Below are positions 14,042 to 23,196 of a DNA stretch of 36,040 nucleotides, piece after piece (position 1 is the first letter of the stretch; each line of letters begins with the position of its first letter). The notes beneath the pieces were generated by a model. The model was given only the letters and a program-made list of their open reading frames with translations. It was not told the origin of the DNA and made no database searches. The translations under genes and the position numbers were made by a program. This stretch comes from a virus, in IMG/VR virus record IMGVR_UViG_2209111021_000004, positions 1 to 36,040 of that record. One strand, given 5' to 3'.

Positions 14042-15214
14042 TTAGGCCGCGACGCGTGCAGCGAAGTCGGCGAGGTAACGGTCGGTGATGCGTTGGCGCA
14101 GCATCAGGTTTTCAATCGGCGGAACAGGCGTGTAGTCGTAATCGATCGCGAGCTTGCCGGCCTTCAATGCTTCGACGGTGTTCGCGCTTTCGTCGTACCA
14201 GGCCGAGCCGCCGAGCAGGTAGCCGTTAGCGATCAGCTCGCGGAATTTCGCGTTGATGCTTTCGATAATGTCGCGCACGAGCGACGGGTGCATCGGCTTG
14301 TCGACATACAGCATGTGCGCTTCGGCCATCGTGTCGGCGAGCACTTGCGCGGTGCGCGTGTAGTTCTCGAATGCGAACAACGGATCATCCGAACAGGTGT
14401 GCGAACCCCAGAAGCGATAGCCGTTCTGATTGATAAGCGTCGTCACGCTCTGTTCGTTCAGATAGCCGGCGTCGGTCGCGGGGTCTTGCAAGTCCCAAAA
14501 CACGTCTTTCGAAATGCCCGTGACGCCATTTACGCCGACATTCGAAAGCGTCTTGTGCCAGCCGATTTCCTCGTCGATTTTCGCGCGCAGTCCGAGCGCG
14601 AGCGCCGTCGCCGGGATCGAGCGCGATGCGTTAAGCGTCGTATCCCAGGCCATGAAATCGGGCCACATAACCATGATTTCGCGCTGGCTGAATTGCTTGC
14701 GGTACGTGGTCGCCGCTTCCTTCGTTTCGCAGCCGTTCGCCGACACGTATGCAAAGCCGCGCAGCTTCTGCGCGAGCGTGGCGAGCGCCACCGCGACAGC
14801 TTGCGTATCGAGGCCAGGCACGCCGAGGATGCGCGGCTTTACGCCGAGCTTCGATTGCGCCGAGAGCAATGCTTGCATGCCCGTGTATCCGCCGCCTACG
14901 GCAGTCGTGCCGATAATGTTGCTCGTCGTCGTCGCTTCGTCGGTGCCTTCGGCGACGCGAACGACGACAGTAACCGGCTTGGTTTGCGATGAAATCGCTT
15001 CGAGCGAGCGGGCGAGCGTGCCCTTATTGCCGGCCTTGCCGATCGCCGATTGAACGTTCGTGAGCAGCACGGGCGTATCGAGCGGGAATTGCTCAATGTC
15101 AGCATCGGCAGCGGTCGCGACCAGGCCGACAACGGCCGTTGATACGGTGCGAATGGGGCGAGTACCTTCGTTAATTTCGAGTACGCGTACACCGTGGTGG
15201 AAGTCAGTAGGCAT
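14042..15214 (-). CDS. FI: contractile tail sheath protein (P2 gpFI-like)
   Basis: This 390-aa protein forms the contractile sheath. Its length matches P2 gpFI (396 aa), and its motifs are typical: FHHGVRVLEINEGTRPI at the N-terminus, GFAYVSANGCETKEAA, SRSIPATALALGLRAKID and GYRFWGSHTCSDDP. It begins 66 bp after the tail-fibre chaperone gene and leads the sheath-tube-E-T-U-D part of the operon. The RBS is CCAGGAA before the ATG. No Ogr-type dyad was found in the short upstream gap, so it may be read from the V promoter or from one not recognised here. Confidence 0.97.
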   Translation of the reverse strand: MPTDFHHGVRVLEINEGTRPIRTVSTAVVGLVATAADADIEQFPLDTPVLLTNVQSAIGKAGNKGTLARSLEAISSQTKPVTVVVRVAEGTDEATTTSNIIGTTAVGGGYTGMQALLSAQSKLGVKPRILGVPGLDTQAVAVALATLAQKLRGFAYVSANGCETKEAATTYRKQFSQREIMVMWPDFMAWDTTLNASRSIPATALALGLRAKIDEEIGWHKTLSNVGVNGVTGISKDVFWDLQDPATDAGYLNEQSVTTLINQNGYRFWGSHTCSDDPLFAFENYTRTAQVLADTMAEAHMLYVDKPMHPSLVRDIIESINAKFRELIANGYLLGGSAWYDESANTVEALKAGKLAIDYDYTPVPPIENLMLRQRITDRYLADFAARVAA

Positions 15215-15279
15215 CTTGTTTCCTGGTTAAAAGAGGTCAGGGAAGGGGGGCGGGGTTGCAGCTCGCGACGCTTGCGGCG

Positions 15280-16152
15280 TTACGCGGGATCGGCCGGGGT
15301 TTCCGGCGCGGGTTCGGTTGCCGGCTCGGCCGGTTTTACCGGGAGTGGGGCCGGCGGGGGCGTATAGGGAGCCGGTTCGGTCGGCCAAACAACAGCGAGC
15401 GGGAATGTTTCGCGCACGATCGCCCGCTTGAGGTCGGCTTGGTAGGTCGTCCAGGCCTGAAGCGTGTAATAGCCGGCATCGTCCAGCGTGCCGGCCGCCA
15501 GGGCTTCGGCCTTGCCTTCTGTCATCGTCAGGGCCTTTGCCATGCGGGCGTCGAACTCGGCCATCGCCGGCGCGCTCGCGACTTCGAACGCGATCGGGTC
15601 GGCCGGCCAGGTCACGGCGTCGGGGAAACCTTCGGCCTGAATGGCGCGCACGAGGTCGAGCTGATAAGCGGACCAGCGGCGAAAGTAATAGGCGTCTTCG
15701 ATCGATAGCAAGCCGGCCGCCAGGGCGTCAGCTTTGCCGGCGTTCATCACGCGAGCGCGAGCCATACGCATATCAAACTCGGCCATTGCCGATGCGCGGA
15801 CCTTTTGCGCGATCACGGCCGCGTCGAGCTTCCATTCGCCGTCGCGCCAGGTGTATTCGTCCGAGGGGCGCGGCGTTTCCGTCAATTCATGCTCGGCGGG
15901 TGTCGTGCCGGCGAAAAGCAGCTCGGCCGGCTCGCCGTTGTCCTGGCGGTACAGCATGCGGCCGCGATAGTCAGGCAGCAGCTTCCAGGCGCCATTGAGA
16001 TAAAACGGCCAGGTGAGTTGCGGGCGTGCCGGCAGCTCGTCGACCGTGCTGAATGCGGGCACGAGCCAGCGGTCGACATTGAGCGGGTCGGCGTCGGCCA
16101 GGCGGCTAGAAATGTATTGGCCGGTTGCGGCGTCGTATTGATGAATCAACAT
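15280..16152 (-). CDS. tail-fibre assembly chaperone with a duplicated domain
   Basis: This 290-aa protein occupies the position of P2 G, just downstream of the tail-fibre gene. The N-terminal part (YDAATGQYISSRLADADP) and the central EYTWRDGEWKL segment are typical of phage tail-fibre assembly proteins. The C-terminal domain is present twice: AEFDMRMARARVMNAGKADA and AEFDARMAKALTMTEGKAEA begin two related units of about 65-80 residues, each ending FPxAVxWPxxP. A Pro/Ala-rich tail (PAEPATEPAPETPADPA) follows. Single-copy versions are usual, so this looks like a tandem duplication. Its partner should be the adjacent fibre. Confidence 0.85.
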   Translation of the reverse strand: MLIHQYDAATGQYISSRLADADPLNVDRWLVPAFSTVDELPARPQLTWPFYLNGAWKLLPDYRGRMLYRQDNGEPAELLFAGTTPAEHELTETPRPSDEYTWRDGEWKLDAAVIAQKVRASAMAEFDMRMARARVMNAGKADALAAGLLSIEDAYYFRRWSAYQLDLVRAIQAEGFPDAVTWPADPIAFEVASAPAMAEFDARMAKALTMTEGKAEALAAGTLDDAGYYTLQAWTTYQADLKRAIVRETFPLAVVWPTEPAPYTPPPAPLPVKPAEPATEPAPETPADPA

Positions 16153-16162
16153 GGTCAGATCC

Positions 16163-17743
16163 TTAGTAGGCGCGAATCATTGCGAGCAACGCGACGTTGC
16201 GCGAGCGTGCTTCGACGCCGCCATCAGCGGCGACGTTGATCGTGTGGGAGTGCGTGCCGGCGCCGCCGATGCCGACGTTGTGGCCGTGCGTGCCGGCGCC
16301 GTCGGTGTCGAAACCGTGGCCGTGTGCGCCGTTCCAGCTCGTGTACGGGAAACGTGCGCCCGTATCGACGCTGAAATTACTGTTGAGGCCGCCGCGATCG
16401 GTGTCGACGACATACTGCGGCACAGGTTGGTCTAAAACGTGTTGATGGTTATCGATGGCGTATGTGTTGCCGTGGTGCCCGTGCCAGCCTTGCGAATCAG
16501 TCCATGCGGTGTGGGCGTGATCGCCAACGGCCGCCGCGCTCGCGCTGTGTCCGTGCGAGGCGTTTTGCGAACCCTGATAGGTGCCAATTGCGCGGCCAGT
16601 ATCGGCGCCGCGTGCGTCGTCCCAGCAGCGAATGAATTCGCCGCGCAGCTCAGGAAGTCGAAAGGTCGTTACGCCGTCGCCGTTCGAAAAGCAGCCCCAG
16701 TTATTCGCCGACCAGTAAGCATCCGTGACAAGTGCTCCGCTTGCCTGAGCGTATGCCCACAAGGCCGGATAGTCGGCGCGCTTGAGCAATGCACCGTTGA
16801 GCTTGAGATAGCCGGCGCGGGTGTTCGTGCGTGGCTCGAAAACGATCGTGCCGACCGTTGCCGAGGCGATCGCAGCGACAACAAACTCGGTTGTCGCGAG
16901 GCGCTTCGACGAGTCGCCGGCCGCCGGCGTTTGTGCCGTCACCAGGCCGCCGACTTGCACCAGGCCGATACCATCGTCGACAGTCGTGCCGACGAGCGTG
17001 CGACCGCTCGGCAGTATGCGGCCGGCTTCCTTGTTACCGGCGATTAGCAGCGTTACGCCGTCCGCAGCTTGCGAACCGACGTACAAATTCCCATCCGAAA
17101 AAACATAGCCGGTCGTCGCGTCGCTTGACGCAATGATGCGTTTCGGGCCGGCGCCGAGCGTCGCGGTGCTATCGACGGTCACGGGGCCGGTAAAACGGGC
17201 GCCGGTAAGTGCCGCGTATCGGCTCGCGGCCGTCTTGGGCGTCAGCGCGCGCACGGCGTCGGCGCCGGCGTTGACTTCCTCTTGCGTCGCCAGCTCGATC
17301 ACGCCTTGCCGCTCGGTCGTCGCCGGCGGGTTCGTAAAGGTCGCTTCGCCGAACGTGAGGGCCGCCGCGTCGATCGTCGCGAATTGAATATCGGTCGCGA
17401 GCAACAGCATTGCATCAGGCGACTTTTCCATGATTGGCGTCGCCTGGCCGTAGACCGCCGCGAGCACACCGTTTTCGAGATACAGGCCGAACCCGTACAG
17501 CGTGAATTGATCGGCCGTGTCGTCTTTCAGCGTCACATGGATGGTGTCGGGCGCGATGTTCTCGCCGGCGAATGTCGTGATGCGCTTGCGCTCGTTCGGC
17601 AGGGCCTTAAGACCCTTGTCGGCGACGAAAGCAGCGGTCGCGAGGCCGATTTCGACTACCTTGTGCGCGAGCGTGCCGGTGTTGCCAGGCGCGACGAGCG
17701 CCGCGCGTCCGGCGTCGGTAACAGTGATGAGGTTTCCGGCCAT
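16163..17743 (-). CDS. H: tail fibre with collar domain and HxH repeats (P2 gpH-like)
   Basis: This 526-aa receptor-binding fibre begins with the conserved baseplate-attachment domain (ITVTDAGRAALVAPG ... KVVEIGLATAAFV, in parts). A tail-collar domain follows at about 315-390 (GYLKLNGALLKRADYPALWAYA, in parts; FRLPELRGEFIRCWDD). The C-terminal third is a series of histidine motifs: SHGHS, DHAHT, WHGHHG, NHQHV, AHGHG, THGHN and THSHT. HxH repeats of this kind bind iron in the T4 fibre tip, so a metal-stabilised needle is likely here. It lies between I and the chaperone, as in P2. Confidence 0.93.
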   Translation of the reverse strand: MAGNLITVTDAGRAALVAPGNTGTLAHKVVEIGLATAAFVADKGLKALPNERKRITTFAGENIAPDTIHVTLKDDTADQFTLYGFGLYLENGVLAAVYGQATPIMEKSPDAMLLLATDIQFATIDAAALTFGEATFTNPPATTERQGVIELATQEEVNAGADAVRALTPKTAASRYAALTGARFTGPVTVDSTATLGAGPKRIIASSDATTGYVFSDGNLYVGSQAADGVTLLIAGNKEAGRILPSGRTLVGTTVDDGIGLVQVGGLVTAQTPAAGDSSKRLATTEFVVAAIASATVGTIVFEPRTNTRAGYLKLNGALLKRADYPALWAYAQASGALVTDAYWSANNWGCFSNGDGVTTFRLPELRGEFIRCWDDARGADTGRAIGTYQGSQNASHGHSASAAAVGDHAHTAWTDSQGWHGHHGNTYAIDNHQHVLDQPVPQYVVDTDRGGLNSNFSVDTGARFPYTSWNGAHGHGFDTDGAGTHGHNVGIGGAGTHSHTINVAADGGVEARSRNVALLAMIRAY

Positions 17744-17745
17744 GT

Positions 17746-18288
17746 TCAGATATCCGAGAGGGTTAGGCGGCGATACAGGGCCGCACGAGCAGCCGCCGCG
17801 ACGCGCTGCGTGCCCTGCATAGAAAAGCCTTGCGTGAATGTGTAGTGCGCCCGCACGGGCTTGGTGCGATCAATCTCGGCGATGATGTCGGCGACGAGCG
17901 CAGCGGTCGGGGCCTGGCCGTCGCGCCCGCTCACGGTAAGCACTACGTCGAACGTGCCAGGCACGCCGGGGGGCGTCAGCTCGAACCATTCGCGCAGCGC
18001 GACGTTTCCGCCGAACGCGGCGACGACTTCGCGCACGGCCGCCGCCGTGCCTTTCTTGCGGGCGATCGAGATAGCAGACTTAACGCGTGCGCGCTTCGTT
18101 TGCTCGGGCCAGTAGTCTTTCCATGCGTCGATGCCGAGGTGCCACGCGAGCCAGGGCAGCAGCGGCGCCGGGATCGTGTCCGGGTTCATCAGGCTTTGAA
18201 GCGGCGACGGAATATCGCTAATACGCGAGGCGACAGTCGCAAGGTTGCGCTCGGTGCGCGTCGAGTTTGGCGGGAGCAATTTACTCAT
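17746..18288 (-). CDS. I: baseplate protein I
   Basis: This 180-aa protein matches the P2 gpI family, wedge proteins of the baseplate: a short Ser/Thr-rich lead, LMNPDTIPAPLLPWLAWHLG, then DAWKDYWPEQTKRARVKSAI and RKKGTAAAVREVV. The ATG at 18288 overlaps the J stop as ATGAGTAA and is preferred over the in-frame ATG at 18306, which lies inside J. It is followed two bases later by the fibre gene. Confidence 0.92.
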   Translation of the reverse strand: MSKLLPPNSTRTERNLATVASRISDIPSPLQSLMNPDTIPAPLLPWLAWHLGIDAWKDYWPEQTKRARVKSAISIARKKGTAAAVREVVAAFGGNVALREWFELTPPGVPGTFDVVLTVSGRDGQAPTAALVADIIAEIDRTKPVRAHYTFTQGFSMQGTQRVAAAARAALYRRLTLSDI

Positions 18289-19195
18289 TGTTGTAAATGC
18301 CTCCATCGATCAGCGCGATCGCCGTGCAATACGGCGCCTGTTGCTTCGTGGCCGGGATATTGGCGATCGGGCTTTCGAGAATCACCTTTTGCACGCCGGC
18401 TTGACGCGCAGCGGCGTAAATGCCGTCGAGCGTGATTTCCATGCCGAGCTTGTGCATTTCCTTCGCATAGGCGGCCGTTTTCTTGTTCGCTTCGGCCATC
18501 GCGACAGAGCGATCGGGGCCGGCGAAAAATACGAGCGTTGCGCGGATCGCGTAGCGATTGATTTGCGCGCCCTGCACAGTCACCTTGTCAGTAAGCGGGC
18601 GCACGTTATCGGATTGCAGCGCGGCCGTTACCTTGTCGAGCAACGGCTTTTCGGCGGTGCCGTCGCCTTCGCGCGAGAGAACCGTAACGACGACTTCGCA
18701 CGGCGCGGGGCTTGTGGCCGACGCATCGAGCACGAGGCCGTCAGCGTTGCGCGCATGCGAGATGTAGGCGCCTTCGGGGCCGGCGACAGAGAAACTTTGC
18801 GGCGCGAGCTGCGTGCGGGCGCGCAAGTCGGTGTCGCTTTCGTAGACGCCTTCGATATCGTTCGCCGGATCAGGTTCGACGATCGTGAGCTTTGAAATAC
18901 CGAACAGGGCGGCCAGTTGTGCGAGGTCTTTGCCGGTTGCATAGGCGAGCATCACCGCGCGCGCGGCATCGTTCACGCGTTGGCGCAACACGATTTCGCG
19001 ATAGGCGTTCTCTTGCAAATGAATGTTCATCGGCTCCGATTCGAGCGCGAGCGCCGCAGCGACTTCGGCTTGCTGGTCGGCCGGATAGAGCGATACGAGC
19101 TTTGCCTTACGCTCGGCGAGCAGCGATTCGAAATCGATCGTTTCGACGATATCGGGCGCGGGCAGTTGCGACAGGTCGATCGGGGTCGCGCTCAT
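18281..19195 (-). CDS. J: baseplate protein J
   Basis: This 304-aa protein matches P2 gpJ in length (302 aa) and sequence: the N-terminal IDLSQLPAPDIVETIDFESL, then LRQRVNDAARAVMLAYATG and DTDLRARTQLAPQSFSVAGP. gpJ-type proteins form the outer baseplate wedge with I and W. The start overlaps the W stop as ATGA, and the end overlaps I by eight bases. Confidence 0.95.
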   Translation of the reverse strand: MSATPIDLSQLPAPDIVETIDFESLLAERKAKLVSLYPADQQAEVAAALALESEPMNIHLQENAYREIVLRQRVNDAARAVMLAYATGKDLAQLAALFGISKLTIVEPDPANDIEGVYESDTDLRARTQLAPQSFSVAGPEGAYISHARNADGLVLDASATSPAPCEVVVTVLSREGDGTAEKPLLDKVTAALQSDNVRPLTDKVTVQGAQINRYAIRATLVFFAGPDRSVAMAEANKKTAAYAKEMHKLGMEITLDGIYAAARQAGVQKVILESPIANIPATKQQAPYCTAIALIDGGIYNNE

Positions 19196-19554
19196 GCTGC
19201 ACCGCCGTTCGTGAGTCGCACGCTCGTCGAAACCAGGTCGCCCGAAACGGTCGTCGTGCCTTCAATGTCGAGCACTTGCGCGCCGGCAAAGGTGTCGCTC
19301 GCGTCGGTCGAGAGCTGCACGCGGGTGAGCGTCAAACGCGGCTCCCAGCGCATAAGCGCTGTAGCGGCAGCGGCATACAGGCGCACGCGGGTCGTGCCGT
19401 TGTTCGGCGCGTCGACCAGCTCGGGCAGCTCCGAACCGAAATCGCGGCGAGCGATGCGAGTGCCGATCGGCGTCGTCAAAATCTTGTCGATCGATTGATA
19501 CAGGTGATCGAGGCCGGCCGTTGCGCGGCCGGTCGTTGCATTCATGCCTTTCAT
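19192..19554 (-). CDS. W: baseplate protein W (gp25-like)
   Basis: This 120-aa protein is of the gp25/W lysozyme-like baseplate family. The segment HLYQSIDKILTTPIGTRIAR followed by DFGSELPELVD is the hallmark. It overlaps V by four bases upstream and J by four bases downstream, so W, J and I are translationally coupled. Confidence 0.95.
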   Translation of the reverse strand: MKGMNATTGRATAGLDHLYQSIDKILTTPIGTRIARRDFGSELPELVDAPNNGTTRVRLYAAAATALMRWEPRLTLTRVQLSTDASDTFAGAQVLDIEGTTTVSGDLVSTSVRLTNGGAA

Positions 19555-20210
19555 AGCGGTTCGCTCACTGGTTTGCCGTCGCCCTGTTCCATGTGCTTGT
19601 GATGGGCGCCGCTCTTGCCGCCGGCGATCACGTCATCGCTTACGGCGACGGTGCCGGAAATGACCGCAGCAGGGCCGCCGCTCGCGCCGGCCTTGCCGCT
19701 CATGCCGCCTTCGAAAACGAACGCGCCTTTAACCAGCATGTTTCCCGTGACGGTCGTTTGCTTCGCGTCGAGCATCACGTCGTCGGCTTGCACGGTCGCG
19801 GTTTTGGTCTGCACGTTGACGGCGCCAGGCGCGACGATCAGGACGGTCGCGCCGGCGGGCAAATTGGCTTTGAGCGAATGAGCTGCAAAGTCGTATTCGA
19901 CGAGCGCGCCGTCGCGATACTTGCGAACGTGCTTGTTAGGGTCGGTGCTCGGCGGGGGGAAATCTTCGGAATAGAAACCGCGTAGCGCGATGCCTTGCGA
20001 GAGGTCGCCGCTCGGGCACAGCAGCATCACGCCTTCGCCGATCGACGGCGCGAGCCAGTCGCTCGTTTCGCCGGCGAACAGCGCAAACCATTGAATCCAG
20101 TTCGTTTCAATGTCACCGCTTGCGACGCGACAGAGCGCGCCGTCGACAGCGATCACGTTGCCCTTTCGGCATCCGTTCAAAAATTGGCGTTGGGATTCGT
20201 TAGCGTCCAT
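19551..20210 (-). CDS. V: baseplate spike protein V
   Basis: The preferred start at 20210 gives 219 aa, close to P2 gpV (211 aa). The OB-fold domain is at about 15-95 (RKGNVIAVDGALCRVASGDI, then WFALFAGETSDWLAPSIGEG). A beta-helical stem follows, ending in GGKSGAHHKHMEQGDGKPV. The HHKH near the tip suits the metal-bound apex seen in P2 gpV. A longer frame exists to 20276 but has no homologous N-terminus. A GGAG lies unusually close to the ATG. If the Ogr-type dyad upstream is the promoter element, the leader would be very short. Confidence 0.92.
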   Translation of the reverse strand: MDANESQRQFLNGCRKGNVIAVDGALCRVASGDIETNWIQWFALFAGETSDWLAPSIGEGVMLLCPSGDLSQGIALRGFYSEDFPPPSTDPNKHVRKYRDGALVEYDFAAHSLKANLPAGATVLIVAPGAVNVQTKTATVQADDVMLDAKQTTVTGNMLVKGAFVFEGGMSGKAGASGGPAAVISGTVAVSDDVIAGGKSGAHHKHMEQGDGKPVSEPL

Positions 20211-20256
20211 TGCTCCATGTTGCCGAGCACGCGCGAGCGAGTCATTAAGGCGCCGT

Positions 20257-20275
20257 TGTAAGCGCCTTGGGCACA
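20257..20275 (-). promoter_or_regulatory. Ogr-type dyad upstream of V
   Basis: TGT-N13-ACA lies in the S-V gap, where P2 has its V promoter. P2 Ogr sites are described as TGT-N12-ACA, so the spacing is one base longer here, as it also is at the O promoter. Placing it at -55 puts the start of transcription at about 20211, right at the V start codon, which weakens the call. Confidence 0.3.
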
Positions 20276-20295
20276 TTGGTAAGGGTGCCGAATGA

Positions 20296-20744
20296 CTATT
20301 TAACGATGTGAGCGAGCAACATATCGCGGATCATTTCGCGGTCGGCATCTGTAAAGCCGAGCAGGACACGGGCCGGATATTTGTATCGCGGGCCGCCTGG
20401 TGCGACGCGATCGCTTTCGCCGAGCTGGTGAATGCGCGCGACGCGAGCGACGCGGCCGGCGAACCCGATCGCGATACCTTGCGAGTCGGTTTCGGCGCGC
20501 AGATAGCGGGCCTGGCGCAGCTTCGCAAACATCGCTTTGCGCTTGATGCGGCCGGCCTTGTCGCGTAGGTGATTTTTCGGGCGCGGCTTGCGCGCTTCAT
20601 AGGCCGAGCCATCGGGATTCTGTTGCTGCGCGATGCGGGTTTGCTGGCTTCGCCGCAGCTCACGGGCGATATCGCGCAGCGCTGCGCGCCTGGCGGGGGC
20701 TTGGAGCTGCGAGAGCAAGCCGCCAGCCCATGATTCGAGGGCGC

Positions 20745-20757
<13 letters not shown>
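20296..20757 (-). CDS. S: tail completion protein S
   Basis: The start at 20757 gives 153 aa, the length of P2 gpS (150 aa). The protein is basic and helical: LRDIARELRRSQQTRIAQQQ followed by NPDGSAYEARKPRP is typical of the phage virion morphogenesis S family, as is YKYPARVLLGFTDADREMI near the end. With R it completes the tail end that joins the head. It overlaps R by 13 bp. A longer frame to 20982 runs through R and is not needed. Confidence 0.92.
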
Positions 20758-21201
<444 letters not shown>

Positions 21202-21209
<8 letters not shown>

Positions 21210-21483
21210 GGTCGGGGGCCTTGGTGAGCGCCGGCAGGCCTTTCGCCTGGCATACGAGGATCATGTCGACGCGGGCCGCACAATCGCGCCACGCGGCGCG
21301 AGCTACGTCGAGTGCGTCGCCCAGCTCGCCATTACTGCGCGGCGCCATCGCCGGCAGCGTGCAGGCCGTTACCGGCGCGCATTGCTGCGTCGACGGCTCC
21401 GGTGAGCGCGGGGCTTGCATACAGGCGCTTAACGTCATCAGGCAAAGCGCCATCAGCCCAGGCGCGCACGGTTTCGTTTTCAC
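21202..21483 (-). CDS. Rz1-like outer-membrane spanin lipoprotein
   Basis: This 93-aa frame starts inside the Rz gene in another frame and runs past its end. It has a lipoprotein signal: MKTKPCAPGLMALCLMTLSA followed by Cys21, which would be lipidated. A Pro-rich, Cys-containing stretch follows (APRSPEPSTQQ). Spanin pairs in P2-like phages overlap like this. The protein should link to Rz and fuse inner and outer membranes during lysis. It overlaps the start of R by eight bases. Confidence 0.85.
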
Positions 21484-21760
21484 GTTTCAAAGTCTCCAGT
21501 TCCGATTTACGGGCCGCGAGGTCGGCCGCGATGCCCTGGCGCGTGCGTTCGAGCTGCGCGAGCGCGAGCGCGTCGTCGCGTTGTCGCTTCTGTAGATCGG
21601 CGATCGTTGCGTCGCGCCGGCCGACAGTCTCGTGCTCGGTGCGCGCGGTTTCCTGTACGGTCGCCAGCTCGGCGCGCAGCGCGCTCACGTATTGCCAGGC
21701 GCCGAACGCGGCGAGCGCCGCGAGCGCGATCGCAATGAGGCGCGCGGCGATCGTGCTCAT
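21332..21760 (-). CDS. Rz/LysB-like inner-membrane spanin
   Basis: This 142-aa protein has one N-terminal membrane helix (LIAIALAALAAFGAWQYVSA) and a long periplasmic coiled coil (RAELATVQETARTEHETVGR and KSELETLKRENETVRAW), followed by ADGALPDDVKRLYASPALTG, a motif conserved in phage LysB-like proteins. It should act with the overlapping Rz1 in the last step of lysis. The ATG at 21760 overlaps the muramidase stop as ATGA, which fixes the start. A longer in-frame extension into the muramidase gene is not supported. Confidence 0.9.
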   Translation of the reverse strand: MSTIAARLIAIALAALAAFGAWQYVSALRAELATVQETARTEHETVGRRDATIADLQKRQRDDALALAQLERTRQGIAADLAARKSELETLKRENETVRAWADGALPDDVKRLYASPALTGAVDAAMRAGNGLHAAGDGAAQ

Positions 21761-22566
21761 GCCGCCGCCTTTTCGCGGCCGGCATACTTCGCATAGGCTT
21801 GGGCGAGCTTCGCGTCGTACAGATTGCGCGCGTAATCCGGGCCGTTGTAGCCCTTGGCGAATGCCGCCCACTTCCTACCCTTCAGCGCCGAAAGCAAAGC
21901 CGTGTCGGCCGCGATAAACCGCACGAACGCGTCGAGGTGATCGGCTTCGCACCGTTTCATGCGTGACACGAAATCGTCGACGTTCGAATATGTGAGGGCC
22001 TTCCAGTGATAGCCCATGATTTGAAACGCGCCCCAGCTCGCCGACTCGTGCGCAACATCGGCATTGATGCGCTCGGCCGTCGCCAGTCGCACATACTCGG
22101 CAGCGCCGCCGGCGTAACCGCCGCGCTCGGTCGATACCGTGTTCGGATACTTCGCGGCGAGCGCATCGGCGTCGATGCCGAGCGCCTTGAGGCGCCTGTA
22201 AAACACATGCCGCTCGAACAGGATCACGGGCCGGCCATCGGGCAAGAAACCTTGCCCGCGTGATTCGACCTCATTAACCGCGCGGATCGCCGCGACTTGC
22301 ACGCCGAGCGCGTCGGCCGACTTCACGAGGTCGGCGTCGGTCAGGTGACACGAGAGCGCCGAGCTAGGCAAGGCGATCAGCGTTTTAGGGCCGGCAATGC
22401 CGTCGATCACGAGACCGCGATCGTGTTGCAGCGTCATCACCGCGGACTCGGTTTCGTGGTCGAAAACGTGCGTTTCGGGAACCGGATAGCCGGCGCGCGC
22501 GAGGCGCCTTTGCAGCAATGCAACATCGTCGCCGGTGTCGCCATATCTCAGAATCATTGTCATCAC
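21757..22566 (-). CDS. endolysin, N-acetylmuramidase with peptidoglycan-binding domain
   Basis: This 269-aa enzyme should cut peptidoglycan at the end of the lytic cycle. Residues 5-70 form a PG_binding_1 domain (LRYGDTGDDVALLQRRLARA, then GLVIDGIAGPKT). Residues 85-262 match the N-acetylmuramidase (DUF3380) family, with AIRAVNEVESRGQGF holding the likely catalytic glutamate (Glu97 or Glu99) and HESASWGAFQIMGYHW. There is no signal peptide, so it depends on a holin for release. The start overlaps the upstream gene as ATGA. Confidence 0.94.
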   Translation of the reverse strand: MMTMILRYGDTGDDVALLQRRLARAGYPVPETHVFDHETESAVMTLQHDRGLVIDGIAGPKTLIALPSSALSCHLTDADLVKSADALGVQVAAIRAVNEVESRGQGFLPDGRPVILFERHVFYRRLKALGIDADALAAKYPNTVSTERGGYAGGAAEYVRLATAERINADVAHESASWGAFQIMGYHWKALTYSNVDDFVSRMKRCEADHLDAFVRFIAADTALLSALKGRKWAAFAKGYNGPDYARNLYDAKLAQAYAKYAGREKAAA

Positions 22567-22835
22567 TCCGCAGCGGGCCGCAGCAGGCGCGCGACGTTGC
22601 CGCGTGCGCTGAATACGAGCACAGAGAACAGGGCCGCCCTAATCGCTTCAAACAGGCCGACCGCTTTCGCGTTAATCACCAGCTCGATCGCCGAGCCGCC
22701 GAGTGCGACCAGCAGCAGCCAGGCGAACCATGAAACGTGATGCCGATGCCGCGCGCCATCGTGGCGATAGGCCAGGATGCGCAGCGCGGCGACGCTATAC
22801 GCGATCAGCGCGATCATTGCGAGGGGGTTGTGCAT
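22563..22835 (-). CDS. phage holin-type membrane protein
   Basis: This 90-aa protein has three hydrophobic segments (MIALIAYSVAALRILAY, WFAWLLLVALGGSAIELVI and AIRAALFSVLVFSA) and a basic loop RHDGARHRHH. Its size, topology and position directly before the endolysin fit a class of three-segment phage holins or holin partners. Its functional role relative to the other membrane protein upstream cannot be told from the sequence. Confidence 0.82.
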   Translation of the reverse strand: MHNPLAMIALIAYSVAALRILAYRHDGARHRHHVSWFAWLLLVALGGSAIELVINAKAVGLFEAIRAALFSVLVFSARGNVARLLRPAAE

Positions 22836-22838
22836 GGG

Positions 22839-23180
22839 TCAGCCCTTCTTAAAGAGCGCCAACAGGTCGAAAGACTTGACGCGCTCGATCAGTTGCAGCG
22901 TTACCGTAATGGCGAGCGCAGCAGCGAAAAACGCGGCGACGCCGGTGCTCGTGATCGGCGTATGGCTCACTACGTCAGGCGCGGCCAGATAGCCGGCGAT
23001 CAGCGAAATCACGAGGTACGCCATGCGTTTTGCGATCGAGAGGTCTTTCGACGTGACGACGACGAGCGCGGCGCCGGTAAAGGCGCCGATCAGTGCATTG
23101 CCATCGATGCCAGGAAACAGGCTTGCTAGGCCAATGCCGGCCGATACAGCCGCGAGCGTGGTGGTGCTTGGTTCGGCCAT
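22839..23180 (-). CDS. putative holin, 113 aa
   Basis: This small membrane protein has a hydrophobic N-terminal segment (LAAVSAGIGLASLFPGIDG), two more segments at about 32-65 (LIGAFTGAALVVV and MAYLVISLIAGYLA), a fourth at about 80-98 (GVAAFFAAALAITVTLQLIE) and a basic tail ending LFKKG. It resembles the putative-holin family common in Burkholderia P2-like phages, encoded between X and the second membrane protein. Together the two could form a holin/antiholin pair. The start is supported by GGAGCTGCC about five bases upstream. Confidence 0.82.
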   Translation of the reverse strand: MAEPSTTTLAAVSAGIGLASLFPGIDGNALIGAFTGAALVVVTSKDLSIAKRMAYLVISLIAGYLAAPDVVSHTPITSTGVAAFFAAALAITVTLQLIERVKSFDLLALFKKG

Positions 23181-23196
23181 TGTCGGCAGCTCCGGG

